From Clostridiales bacterium UBA7273 (GTDB lineage Bacteria; Bacillota; Clostridia; Oscillospirales; Oscillospiraceae): a DNA stretch of 42,903 nucleotides. The stretch spans positions 1-42,903 of the forward strand of contig DKRV01000009.1 in the NCBI GenBank assembly GCA_002472405.1. The letters run 5' to 3'. A program made the translations under genes and the position numbers. The notes under the pieces were generated by a model, which saw nothing but the letters and a program-made list of their open reading frames with translations, had not been told where the DNA came from and searched no databases. Positions 7,087 through 14,766 of this stretch are shown here, piece after piece. Numbering within the stretch: position 1 is the stretch's first letter; each line of letters opens with the position of its first letter.

Positions 7087-9968
7087 TATTCAAGCGCCTC
7101 CCAATAACCGTTATCAAATCTGAATCCATCCTTAATTACTTCTGCAAATGACTTGTATTTCTCTGAAAGCGTTACAAGATATCCTTCTTCAAATGCTTCC
7201 TTCAGCATGCCATGATCGTATAAATCCTGTGTAGTTACATGCTCCTGAGACCTGATTATTCTTGCTGCGCACGATTTCGCCATTTCGACAGCATCTGCAA
7301 TATCTCCGTTGAATGCCTTCGTCACTAAGTTGCTGTCCTTAACAAAGAACAGTAGATAGTTACCATCAAGCGTGCTTCGCGGCGACATGATAGTCTTAAA
7401 GGATTTTCTAGGCGCAGCCGTAGGTATCTGATACACATATCTGAGCTTATTTGCTTGCATCATAGTCAGAATATTTGACCATGATTGCAAATCAAACGTG
7501 TGATAGAACATCACAAATACACCGTTTTCCTTTAGGCTAACAGCAGTCCGGCCCACGATTTCTTTGAAAATATCGTCGAATTCTTCGTTCCCCTTTTTCC
7601 TCGTAGGCGCATCAGATACAACAAGTTCGTTTTCAAGATCAAGCTCATCCTCCATACCAAAAAGATAAAGCCATAACTGGTTATACTCGAGATACGGTAC
7701 TTGATCTGTATATGGAGGATCGGTCAACACAAGGTCTACACTTCCATTTCGCAATGCTTCTGCACCGATATCTTGAGCTGGCATGGTATAGATGCTGATA
7801 TCCCCATCGTCAATGAATGACTTGCAGTTTTCTTGAAGATATGCAAGCCCCTCCTTCATAGCGGTTGCCTTCTGCTTAATGACAAAATAGGCATTGCGGG
7901 AGGTCACGTTTTTCTTTGGCAACCAATACGGCATCTGACTTGATGCTTTTTTGTCGGACAGCTTAATCAGATTGATTGATGAAGAAACCAACAAACGCAA
8001 CACTTCATAGCCATACTCAGTCTTATGTCTATCCAAAATTTCGAATATTTTATCTAAGGCTACAAGGTTCCTTTTACAGAAATAACTGAACACCGTAGAC
8101 TTTTCTTTAATCGCAATTCTTGAGTTGGGTATTAATGCGTGATCCTGAAGCCTGATTAGCTCTCTTTCCCCAAAAGACTCATAATCAGAGGTGAATTCAG
8201 CAGACACTTCACTTCTTTTACGTCCCGAAAGCATTTTTTTGCCATTGATCTTGTACCAATATAGCGTTGGGATAAGTCCACTGTCGGTAATATCGAAATG
8301 ACACCGTTCAATTATTCTAGTTTCATCACCCTCTACAAATGTGTAAATTGCAGAGCAAGCTCTTTCCACCTCGGCAACAAATTGGTCGATCAAATCGTTG
8401 ACCTTCGATAGGTCCCAATGCCGAAGCGAAATTGAGCATATCTCACTTGCTATTGGATTGATATCTATACCTACCGCGCGTCTTTCAAGTTTGCTTGCTT
8501 CGATAAGAGTGGTTCCAGAGCCAAACATAGGATCGAAAACAAGTTCTCCTGGTAGGGAAAAGCTATTGATGATTGCCGACACGACATTATAGGGCTTTCG
8601 TGCCATATAGTTATGAATAAAGCCACCGGGGTTATCAACAATGGGTTTAATTGCCTTTATTGCATTTGCTTTTTTCTCTATTTCGATATCCCCGTTGTCC
8701 GGAAGCGTACAAATAAACAAATACTCCTTTACTGTCTGATCGGAATTAGTGGATCTTCCTTGACTTGAGTGTTTAAGGCTAATCCTGTCCACCCGAACGT
8801 TGTATCGGCTTTTTGCCAACTGAAGCAATTCGTAGATTTTTACGATTGAGTTTTCTGAATAACTGATTACCAGCTTAGCTTTTTTATCTGCGCAAGAATC
8901 AATTAAGCGTTGAAAAGCAGAAAGAGCCTTCGCTTTCTTTCCAAAGTCGGAAATATTCCTATCTACACGATATCTGCCGATTGCATATTCTTTGTTCTGT
9001 GGATTGATAGCAAGTTCGGGGTAATCGTATAAGCACATAGTATTCAGGACATGATAGTATCTTGAATAATGCTCCTTGAAGTATGGCGGGTCCGCGTACA
9101 CCAAGGTATGCTCATTCATGTCCAGCGCGTGGAGGCACTCTTCAAAGTCAAGATTAAGGCAACGGTGCTGCCGCTCCGCTCTATCCAGCAGTCCTTTATC
9201 AGAAAACGTTGAAAGTGTGTCCCTGAATAGGGCAATAATGTCCGTGCTGCGTTTTTCTCGGATGTTCTTAAATGTGCTTTTGCTCTTTACGGTCAAGAAT
9301 TGAGCGAAATGCGTGGTTGATGAAGCTGTGTTGCTTATGGCAGTCATCAACGCTGCAAACAACACATTCCGCTGACGGTCATCATAAAGCTCAGCAACCG
9401 CCGAGGCGATTGCATCAATTTGGCAACATTGTTTAATGCCAAAGTAAGCGTTCGCAAAATATGTCGTAAACAAACAGGGAAACGGAACATTTTGAGTTTT
9501 TTCCCCGGGTACAACTTCCCTAACAAGGCGCTTAAGATTAGTGAATATACGATTTTCTGTGCCATTGTTGAACACACTCGGTGTGCTATTGGAGAATGCA
9601 GCATATTCTTCGTATAAATCTAAAGATGCACAAAGATACTCCTTCTCGGCTGCAATTTCTATATGGAGATACTCTTCGCTCTTCCGAGAACGCCGTTCAA
9701 TGCGGTCATATAGAGCAATAAGCTCTTGCTCAGTTATCATGCAGCCATTGAGAATTGCCTCATTAAGAACATAAGAATAATACTCAAAATCATTGCTGAT
9801 AATTGCCTTATATGGAGAAAGCGCGTATCCAACACTACCGGTCCCCGCAAAAAGATCCACCACTTTATCAATGGAAGCGTCTTCTATAATAGGGGTACAA
9901 ATATTTTCGAGAATTCTATTTTTACTGCCTAAGTATTGTAGCGTTGAAATCCTGTTTATTTTCGGCAT
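7086..9968 (-). CDS. Double DNA methyltransferase fusion (D12-class plus N4/N6-class)
   Basis: About 960 residues holding two complete amino-methyltransferase modules. The N-terminal module is D12/Dam-like: LQYLGSKNR near the start, LFAGTGS (41-47) and ADPPYF (294-299). The second begins near residue 445 with FDPMFGSGTTLIEA (480-493) and has TDPPYTD (751-757). Both catalytic motifs are intact, so two different sites or strands may be modified. The ATG at 9968 has AGGAG 11 bases upstream. A TTG at 9974 has the same site at 5 bases and may be the real start; it adds two residues, and the residue numbers here count from it. The stop overlaps the next start (TAATG). No cognate nuclease is nearby other than the Mrr fusion and the GajA-like protein. 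Confidence 0.8.
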   Translation of the reverse strand: MPKINRISTLQYLGSKNRILENICTPIIEDASIDKVVDLFAGTGSVGYALSPYKAIISNDFEYYSYVLNEAILNGCMITEQELIALYDRIERRSRKSEEYLHIEIAAEKEYLCASLDLYEEYAAFSNSTPSVFNNGTENRIFTNLKRLVREVVPGEKTQNVPFPCLFTTYFANAYFGIKQCCQIDAIASAVAELYDDRQRNVLFAALMTAISNTASSTTHFAQFLTVKSKSTFKNIREKRSTDIIALFRDTLSTFSDKGLLDRAERQHRCLNLDFEECLHALDMNEHTLVYADPPYFKEHYSRYYHVLNTMCLYDYPELAINPQNKEYAIGRYRVDRNISDFGKKAKALSAFQRLIDSCADKKAKLVISYSENSIVKIYELLQLAKSRYNVRVDRISLKHSSQGRSTNSDQTVKEYLFICTLPDNGDIEIEKKANAIKAIKPIVDNPGGFIHNYMARKPYNVVSAIINSFSLPGELVFDPMFGSGTTLIEASKLERRAVGIDINPIASEICSISLRHWDLSKVNDLIDQFVAEVERACSAIYTFVEGDETRIIERCHFDITDSGLIPTLYWYKINGKKMLSGRKRSEVSAEFTSDYESFGERELIRLQDHALIPNSRIAIKEKSTVFSYFCKRNLVALDKIFEILDRHKTEYGYEVLRLLVSSSINLIKLSDKKASSQMPYWLPKKNVTSRNAYFVIKQKATAMKEGLAYLQENCKSFIDDGDISIYTMPAQDIGAEALRNGSVDLVLTDPPYTDQVPYLEYNQLWLYLFGMEDELDLENELVVSDAPTRKKGNEEFDDIFKEIVGRTAVSLKENGVFVMFYHTFDLQSWSNILTMMQANKLRYVYQIPTAAPRKSFKTIMSPRSTLDGNYLLFFVKDSNLVTKAFNGDIADAVEMAKSCAARIIRSQEHVTTQDLYDHGMLKEAFEEGYLVTLSEKYKSFAEVIKDGFRFDNGYWEALE

Positions 9969-10081
9969 ATCCAACCTAACTCCTTATTTGCGTGCAATAG
10001 GTCACACTTAATGCTATCTCTTGTTTTCGAGCTTTTGGAAATCATCTGTGCTGAGAGTTTTTCTGTTGCTTAGTTCGGAAA

Positions 10082-11377
10082 TCATTTGGCAAGATACAAT
10101 TTCTCCGCGCCGCGGCCAACCACCTGCACAAGCCCCATATTACGCATCTTCTTCATGAGGTCAAATGCGCGGGTCTTTTTGATTCCCAGCAAGGACTGGA
10201 CTTCTTCGTCCGTGATCTGGCCGTGCTCAGAGATATAGTCGAGCACCTTCTGCATCTGCGCGGTCACCGGCGAAGCCTGCTTCGGCGCGGCGGCGGCCAC
10301 GGCGTTCATATTGGGTAAAACAATTTTGAACGTATTGGGGGTCACTTCGATTTGCGGCTGCTCCGGGCAATCAGCATACAGGTTGAAAATTCTGCGAATG
10401 CCGGTGCCGTAACTTTCAATTAGACGCAGACGATGGAACACCTCGGCAAGATTCTTGTTTCTGGGCTGAGAGATGCCGGAACGAATATCGTCTGGGGAAA
10501 GGCCGGGAAGAAGACCGCCGAGAGAAATAAACTCCATTTTATTGTCGGTGACATTGATTATGATACTGCCACTAAAGCTGTAATCGCGGTGGACAATCGC
10601 ATTAAGCAGAGCCTCACGGATAGCTTCTTCAGGGTAATCCTGCTTATCCGTCCGTATCACCCCTTTGATTACAGAGCTCGTTTTATTACACAGCGCCAAA
10701 TAGTTTACGGCGTCTTCAAATTGCTTAAATATCGAACCTGTGAACTCCTTGCTATCCCGAAACACGGTACAGGCATCATCGCTGAACACAGCAATTTTTG
10801 TTGTGTGTGCGCACTGATCGGAGAGGAGCAAGGCAAGATTGGTATAAATGCCGTCTTTCTTTTGTGTAATACCAAGAGACCGGTATTTTTCTGCACCCCA
10901 TTCCACACCGTAAAGCTTGAACGCTCTTTGGGCCGCTTCAAAAGTCAGCTCCTGCTCCATGGAGCGCATTTCCTCAAACGTATCGCCGTCGCTTTCCTTG
11001 ATCATCTGACGGATCTGCTCGGGGGACGCCGGCACGCTGGAGGTGCCCTGGCGCACGTAAACACCGCTGGGCTTCAGGCCTTTTCCTTTGAGGTAGTAAG
11101 GCTTGTTGGAGCCCTCGCTTACCGTAATGCGTACCACCTTGTTCTCCTGGATCGTGAAGCGCACGAACATTGTGACATCCGGCATAATAGCGTCACGGAT
11201 GCCGTTGGTAATACGGGTATATTCCTGATCCACATCTGTCAGTCCGACGGCGTTGCCATTGTTGTCAATGCCAACGTACACAATGCCTCCATCCGTATTG
11301 GCGAAGGCAATTACTTCTTTATAGATATCCTCGGTAAACTGAGATTTGAATTCGATGTTCTCGGTCTCAAAATTCAT
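10082..11377 (-). CDS. AlbA_2 (Schlafen-type) domain plus HATPase and winged-helix protein
   Basis: 431 residues of the COG2865 type, annotated in many genomes as an ATP-binding or transcriptional regulator-like protein. The AlbA_2 domain covers about residues 1-120 (ENIEFKSQF, then AFANTDGGIVYVGID). An HATPase_c_4-like region includes IREALLNAIVHRDYS and a later ESYGTGIRRI. The last 60 residues form a helix-turn-helix (GQITDEEVQSLLGIKKTRAF). AAGGAGG precedes the ATG at 11377. The promoter and an AGTGAAT-type operator lie directly upstream, suggesting self-regulation. The 107-113 bp to the methyltransferase gene contain no clear terminator, so this could be the first gene of the defence operon. 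Such proteins are frequent in defence islands, but their biochemical role is unclear. Confidence 0.8.
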   Translation of the reverse strand: MNFETENIEFKSQFTEDIYKEVIAFANTDGGIVYVGIDNNGNAVGLTDVDQEYTRITNGIRDAIMPDVTMFVRFTIQENKVVRITVSEGSNKPYYLKGKGLKPSGVYVRQGTSSVPASPEQIRQMIKESDGDTFEEMRSMEQELTFEAAQRAFKLYGVEWGAEKYRSLGITQKKDGIYTNLALLLSDQCAHTTKIAVFSDDACTVFRDSKEFTGSIFKQFEDAVNYLALCNKTSSVIKGVIRTDKQDYPEEAIREALLNAIVHRDYSFSGSIIINVTDNKMEFISLGGLLPGLSPDDIRSGISQPRNKNLAEVFHRLRLIESYGTGIRRIFNLYADCPEQPQIEVTPNTFKIVLPNMNAVAAAAPKQASPVTAQMQKVLDYISEHGQITDEEVQSLLGIKKTRAFDLMKKMRNMGLVQVVGRGAEKLYLAK

Positions 11378-11408
11378 CGGAGCGCCTCCTTATGAGAAGT
11401 CTGACTAT

Positions 11409-11436
11409 ATTATACTCACAAAATTCACTTTGTCAA
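11409..11436 (-). promoter_or_regulatory. Sigma-A promoter of the AlbA_2 gene
   Basis: On the minus strand TTGACA (11436-11431) and TATAAT (11414-11409) are perfect consensus boxes separated by 16 bp. The spacer contains AGTGAATTTT, a copy of the half-site found in the upstream palindrome. The promoter lies 32 bp before the ATG at 11377. Confidence 0.8.
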
Positions 11437-11444
11437 CCGGAACG

Positions 11445-11469
11445 AGTGAATTTTCGGCGAATATTCACT
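11445..11469. promoter_or_regulatory. Palindromic operator upstream of the AlbA_2 promoter
   Basis: AGTGAATTTTC and GAATATTCACT form an inverted repeat (10 of 11 positions) around GGC. The same half-site recurs inside the promoter spacer (11420-11430). A repressor bound to both would cover the -35 and -10 region, so control of the defence cluster by a dimeric regulator, possibly the adjacent HTH protein itself, is plausible. Confidence 0.55.
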
Positions 11470-11537
11470 TATTCAATGCGAACAGCCGGGACATTCGCCT
11501 ATTAGAACGGATAGGGATTGTATCTGAAAGCACAAAA

Positions 11538-11567
11538 GGGCCTCCTCTGCGAAAGCAAAGGAGGCCC
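11538..11567 (-). terminator. Hairpin with T-tail on the minus strand
   Basis: GGGCCTCC (11538-11545) pairs with GGAGGCCC (11560-11567). On the minus strand the stem is followed by TTTTG. It would end a minus-strand transcript running through the 33-bp repeat at 11583-11660, and it insulates the AlbA_2 promoter from upstream reading. Confidence 0.5.
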
Positions 11568-11582
11568 CGATGGATTGAATAT

Positions 11583-11660
11583 CCACTTTTCAATGGATTT
11601 TGATGCTCTGAATACACACTTTTCAATAGAAAAACGGCGATAAAAAACGCACTTTTCAAA
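11583..11660 (-). repeat. Three 33-bp spaced repeats of TTGAAAAGTG
   Basis: On the plus strand CACTTTTCAA occurs at 11584, 11617 and 11650, exactly 33 bp apart. On the minus strand this reads TTGAAAAGTG with partly conserved flanks such as TATTCA. Because 33 is a multiple of three, a minus-strand frame shows an 11-residue periodic peptide (IEKCVF-like), but no ribosome site supports translation. The stretch 11470-11809 otherwise has no gene I can support. Confidence 0.55.
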
Positions 11661-11809
11661 TTCTGCCGCTAATCCTTTCAGGAATTGCGTAGCAATACTC
11701 GAAAAAACAGGCATCGGGCCACTGAATTCATCAGCGGCTCGCTGCCTATTATTGCATGCTAACATTTCCGATAACGGCAAAATACCACCTAACAAAGCTG
11801 CATCGCCGG

Positions 11810-11838
11810 TTGATTTTTTGCCGATAATGTGCTATACT
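11810..11838 (+). promoter_or_regulatory. Promoter of the Fic gene
   Basis: TTGATT (11810-11815) and TATACT (11833-11838) are separated by 17 bp and lie 29 bp upstream of the Fic ATG. GGAGGTG at 11851-11857 is the ribosome site. Confidence 0.65.
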
Positions 11839-11866
11839 ATATCCAGGATTGGAGGTGCAGTATACG

Positions 11867-12763
11867 ATGGATTTTATCTCTGTTTCGGAGGCTGCAAAAA
11901 GGTGGGGCGTTTCTGAACGCAGCGTGCGGAATTACTGTGCCCAAGGCAGAATCACCGGAGCTTTTTTGACGGGAAAAACCTGGAACATTCCCACAACCGC
12001 CGAAAAGCCCGACCGCCTCAATAAGCATGTAGACATGCCGAAAACGCTGCTGGACGTACTGCGGGCAGAAAAAGCGGCAAAGCTTCATGGAGGGATCTAT
12101 CATAGAATTCAGATCGACCTGACCTATAACTCCAATCACATCGAGGGCAGCCGGCTGACCCACGACCAGACGCGCTTTATCTTTGAAACGAACACGATCG
12201 GCTTGTCTGACGGTGCGGTAAAGGTCGATGACGTTGTGGAGACCGCCAATCATTTTAAGTGTATTGATATGATCATAGACAGCGCCGCCCATGTACTCAG
12301 CGAAGCCTTCATCAAGCAGCTGCATGCAACGCTGAAAAGCGGAACGTCCGACTCCCGGCAGGACTGGTTTGCCGTAGGCGATTATAAAAAGCTTCCGAAT
12401 GAGGTCGGCGGAATGGATACCGCACAGCCGGAAGAGGTTGCTTCACAGATGAAAAAGCTGTTGTCGGAATACAACGCCAGTAAGGAAAAGGCCTTCGATG
12501 ATCTGCTTGATTATCACTACCGTTTTGAGCGGATTCATCCATTTCAAGACGGCAACGGCAGAGTTGGTCGACTGATTCTGTTCAAGGAATGCCTGCGAAA
12601 TAACATCGTTCCGTTTATCATCGACGAGGACACGAAGCTGTTTTACTATCGCGGCCTAAAGGAATGGGAACGGGAGCGAGGCTATCTGCGAGATACCTGC
12701 CTGGCGGCGCAGGATAAGTTTAAGAAGTACCTGGACTATTTCAGGATTCCGTATGATAATTGA
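11867..12763 (+). CDS. Fic-domain AMP-transferase with N-terminal helix-turn-helix
   Basis: 298 residues. The first 45 form a MerR/excisionase-like helix-turn-helix (SVSEAAKRWGVSERSVRNY). The Fic core carries the complete catalytic motif HPFQDGNGRVGR (from His224). An inhibitory helix motif SNHIEG (89-94) fits the S/TxxxE(G/N) rule and lies upstream of the core, as in class II Fic proteins that hold their own activity in check. The enzyme should transfer AMP from ATP to a protein hydroxyl group; the target is unknown. ATG 11867 is preferred over TTG 11849 because GGAGGTG lies 9 bases before it. The Mrr-type nuclease gene follows after 34 bp, probably co-transcribed. The DNA-binding module suggests autoregulation. 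Confidence 0.88.
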   Translation: MDFISVSEAAKRWGVSERSVRNYCAQGRITGAFLTGKTWNIPTTAEKPDRLNKHVDMPKTLLDVLRAEKAAKLHGGIYHRIQIDLTYNSNHIEGSRLTHDQTRFIFETNTIGLSDGAVKVDDVVETANHFKCIDMIIDSAAHVLSEAFIKQLHATLKSGTSDSRQDWFAVGDYKKLPNEVGGMDTAQPEEVASQMKKLLSEYNASKEKAFDDLLDYHYRFERIHPFQDGNGRVGRLILFKECLRNNIVPFIIDEDTKLFYYRGLKEWERERGYLRDTCLAAQDKFKKYLDYFRIPYDN

Positions 12764-12797
12764 GCATGCTTGCGCATTACAGAGGTAAGGTGATCGA

Positions 12798-13400
12798 ATG
12801 ACTTACAAACGTATTTCCGATATGACACCGACAGAATTTGAAAGATGCTGTTTGGATATTCTATCCGGTTATGCTGAGGAGGAACATCTAAACGGATTCG
12901 AAATCACGCACAATAAGATAATTAAGGCGTCTGATGGAAGATACCAGATTGATGTGTATGCCGAATTCACGGCTATGGGGGCTCGGTTTAAGATATTATG
13001 TGAGTGTAAAAAATACAAATACCGCGTTGGCAGGGAGAAGGTTGCGGTTTTACATCGGAAACTAGATAGCATTGGGGCCCAGAAAGGTATTCTTATTTCA
13101 ACAAGTGATTTTCAAAGCGGCGCACTCGAATATGCCAAGGCGCATGGGATTGCTTTGATTAAAGCTGAAGATTATCATTTTGAATACCTTTCCCACTCCA
13201 ACGGGCAACCAGAAAATGAGGACGATCCATTTCTTTATGCTGAAAAACACATGCCGACTTATGTCGGTTTGGACTGCACAGTCAATTCGAGTGAACCTCA
13301 CAAAGTGTTCCCGACAAGAGCAATGATACGGGAATTGCTTCTTGAAGAGAACAAAAGAATTAGCGAAGCGTTGGGGATTGAGCTAAGTATTGATTTATGA
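12798..13400 (+). CDS. Stand-alone Mrr-type restriction endonuclease
   Basis: 200 residues with a PD-(D/E)XK nuclease fold of the Mrr_cat family. TPTEFERCCLDIL opens the domain, YQIDVYAEF supplies the catalytic Asp, and LCECKKYK supplies the ExK. GILISTSDFQSGALEYAKAHGI is the typical late segment. Mrr proteins cleave DNA, often when it carries foreign methylation; specificity cannot be inferred. About 70 C-terminal residues (after YHFEYLSH) have no recognised domain. AGGTAAGGTG precedes the ATG. It lies 34 bp behind the Fic gene on the same strand. A second, unrelated-length copy of the same nuclease fold is the C-terminus of the methyltransferase fusion at 4717-7086. Confidence 0.82.
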   Translation: MTYKRISDMTPTEFERCCLDILSGYAEEEHLNGFEITHNKIIKASDGRYQIDVYAEFTAMGARFKILCECKKYKYRVGREKVAVLHRKLDSIGAQKGILISTSDFQSGALEYAKAHGIALIKAEDYHFEYLSHSNGQPENEDDPFLYAEKHMPTYVGLDCTVNSSEPHKVFPTRAMIRELLLEENKRISEALGIELSIDL

Positions 13401-13516
13401 AATCATAGAAGGCTTTTCTTTATATAACCCACTCATAGAAGCCTTGATATCATACGTAGAATACTATCCAAATCTGATAGTAGGATAGAATCATAGTGGA
13501 TCATGAAGAGCAGAAA

Positions 13517-13542
13517 GAGCGAGAGGCTTTTGCCTCCCGCTC
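13517..13542 (-). terminator. Terminator of the HTH-DUF6809-YjzC operon
   Basis: GAGCG and GAGGC (13517-13527) pair with GCCTC and CGCTC (13532-13542) around TTTT with one internal mismatch. On the minus strand the stem is followed by TTTCT. It lies 17 bp past the stop of the YjzC-like gene. Confidence 0.6.
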
Positions 13543-13558
13543 AGTCTGGTAGAGCTAT

Positions 13559-13723
13559 TTACTTTTTCTGCCAACCGTTTCCGGGCTTCTGCGTAGGCGG
13601 CAATCTGTCACCGGGATCAATGTGGACAATTCTAGGATCATCCACTTTCCCGCCACGAGGGCCTACTTCAACATAAGTTCCTGGACGCTGGTTGTCAGTG
13701 CCGGGTTTAATAGGTTTTGCCAT
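13559..13723 (-). CDS. YjzC-like small protein, 54 aa
   Basis: Product of 54 residues beginning MAKPIKPGT. It contains GTYVEVGPRGGKV and VHIDPGDRLPPT, close to the pattern of the YjzC family of small Bacillota proteins (a GxYxExG motif followed by a GDRxPPT motif). AAGGAGG nine bases upstream fixes the start at 13723; a longer frame to 13753 has no ribosome site. It ends the small minus-strand operon before a terminator. The N-terminal 17 bp overlap the end of the DUF6809-like gene. Function unknown. Confidence 0.7.
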   Translation of the reverse strand: MAKPIKPGTDNQRPGTYVEVGPRGGKVDDPRIVHIDPGDRLPPTQKPGNGWQKK

Positions 13724-14120
13724 TCGGTGTACCTCCTTCCTTTGAAGATACACGTGTTATACCATATATATGGTTAAATGTCAAACGATAACACAATATA
13801 TTGTGTTCTTGGGGTAGTTTTTCCTCCAACAATCCCTCAAACGGGGCGTCGTCGCTAAAGAAGGTATCCATCATAAACCGTGCGCCCAGGCGGAAGCCGG
13901 TGATGAAGGTGTCCAGCTCGGATTCGCCCATGAATTCGGCGTAGGCGTTGCAGAAGCGGAGGAACAGCGCCTTGTTTTCACCGGCAAGCTGCTCGGTGAG
14001 CTTTTCCTCCAGATCGTTCAGCGAGTCGGACGCCTTCTTCACAGGGCTCTTTGGACAATAGCCGCGATCCTGCGGGTCGATGTTGCCGTAGTACAGCTCC
14101 TCGATGATATTTCCCCTCAT
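13707..14120 (-). CDS. DUF6809-like protein, 137 aa, with atypical C-terminal tail
   Basis: The N-terminal 95 residues follow the pattern of DUF6809 proteins common in clostridial mobile elements: IIEELYYGNIDPQDRGY near the start, then LTEQLAGENKALFLRFCNAYAE, and ITGFRLGARFMMDTFF. The last 35 residues (after LLEEKLPQEH) look unrelated and run into the ribosome site and start of the YjzC-like gene, so the natural 3' end was probably replaced. The ATG overlaps the stop of the upstream HTH gene as ATGA, showing coupling. Function unknown. Confidence 0.7.
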   Translation of the reverse strand: MRGNIIEELYYGNIDPQDRGYCPKSPVKKASDSLNDLEEKLTEQLAGENKALFLRFCNAYAEFMGESELDTFITGFRLGARFMMDTFFSDDAPFEGLLEEKLPQEHNILCYRLTFNHIYGITRVSSKEGGTPNGKTY

Positions 14121-14701
14121 TGCCCGTCACTCCATTTCTGCAGCTCCCAGAGCCGGTCAACATGGTGGCGGGACTTGCGGAGGGTCGCGTTGTGCTCGTC
14201 CGAGGAGAGCCAGTCGATCAGATAGCACTTCGGGATCATGTACTTGTGTTGCAGCGCCAGGGCACGGAGCTTTCCGAACCGAATCCACTCGCAGACCGTG
14301 TGGCGGTTATAGCCGGTGAATTCCACGATGGCGGACACGTCGATCACGTCCGGGTAGGAGGCGAGCTTGCTCTCGTAATAGCGCCGCGTCTTCTGCGGAT
14401 CATTGGGGAGGGGCGGCTGAATGCGGATCTTGTAGGGCTTCACGTCCTCGTTTCCGTATTTGTACCAGCCGGTTGGCGCGATGTATCGGCTGGGGTTGAC
14501 CTCCCGATTGATCATAAAGTCGATGACGTCGCGTTTCTTGATGGCGTAGTAGCGGGTTTTCTTCCCGGTGCAGACATGAGGGATCAGATTGAACTGCAGC
14601 AGATAGTGCGCCGTCCGCTTGCTGATATGGCAGACCTTGCGCAGCTGCTCCTTGTTCATGATTTCCGGGTATTGTTCGAGTTCCTTTGCATCGTATGTCA
14701 T
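14117..14701 (-). CDS. Two-HTH excisionase-like DNA-binding protein
   Basis: 194 residues with two helix-turn-helix segments of the MerR/excisionase kind. The first is MNKEQLRKVCHISKRTAHYL followed by RYYAIKKRDVIDFM; the second is VSAIVEFTGYNRHTVCEWI. AAAGGAG stands before ATG 14701; the longer frame to 14788 lacks such a site. It is the first gene of a three-gene operon (ATGA overlap with the DUF6809-like gene). The upstream side, towards the tRNA, contains many GCAAGAA(C) motifs that could be its binding sites. Role probably regulation or directionality control of an integrative element; inferred. Confidence 0.7.
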   Translation of the reverse strand: MTYDAKELEQYPEIMNKEQLRKVCHISKRTAHYLLQFNLIPHVCTGKKTRYYAIKKRDVIDFMINREVNPSRYIAPTGWYKYGNEDVKPYKIRIQPPLPNDPQKTRRYYESKLASYPDVIDVSAIVEFTGYNRHTVCEWIRFGKLRALALQHKYMIPKCYLIDWLSSDEHNATLRKSRHHVDRLWELQKWSDGQ

Positions 14702-14766
14702 GACGAAGCTCCTTTCTGTTTTTATGGTCCGAAAGGGTGCTTCATTTACGCTGCAGGGGTCTCTGT

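Noticed and set aside
10433..11395. 320-residue plus-strand ORF opposite the AlbA_2 gene
   Set aside because: Antisense shadow of a clearly recognised gene; no ribosome site or family similarity.
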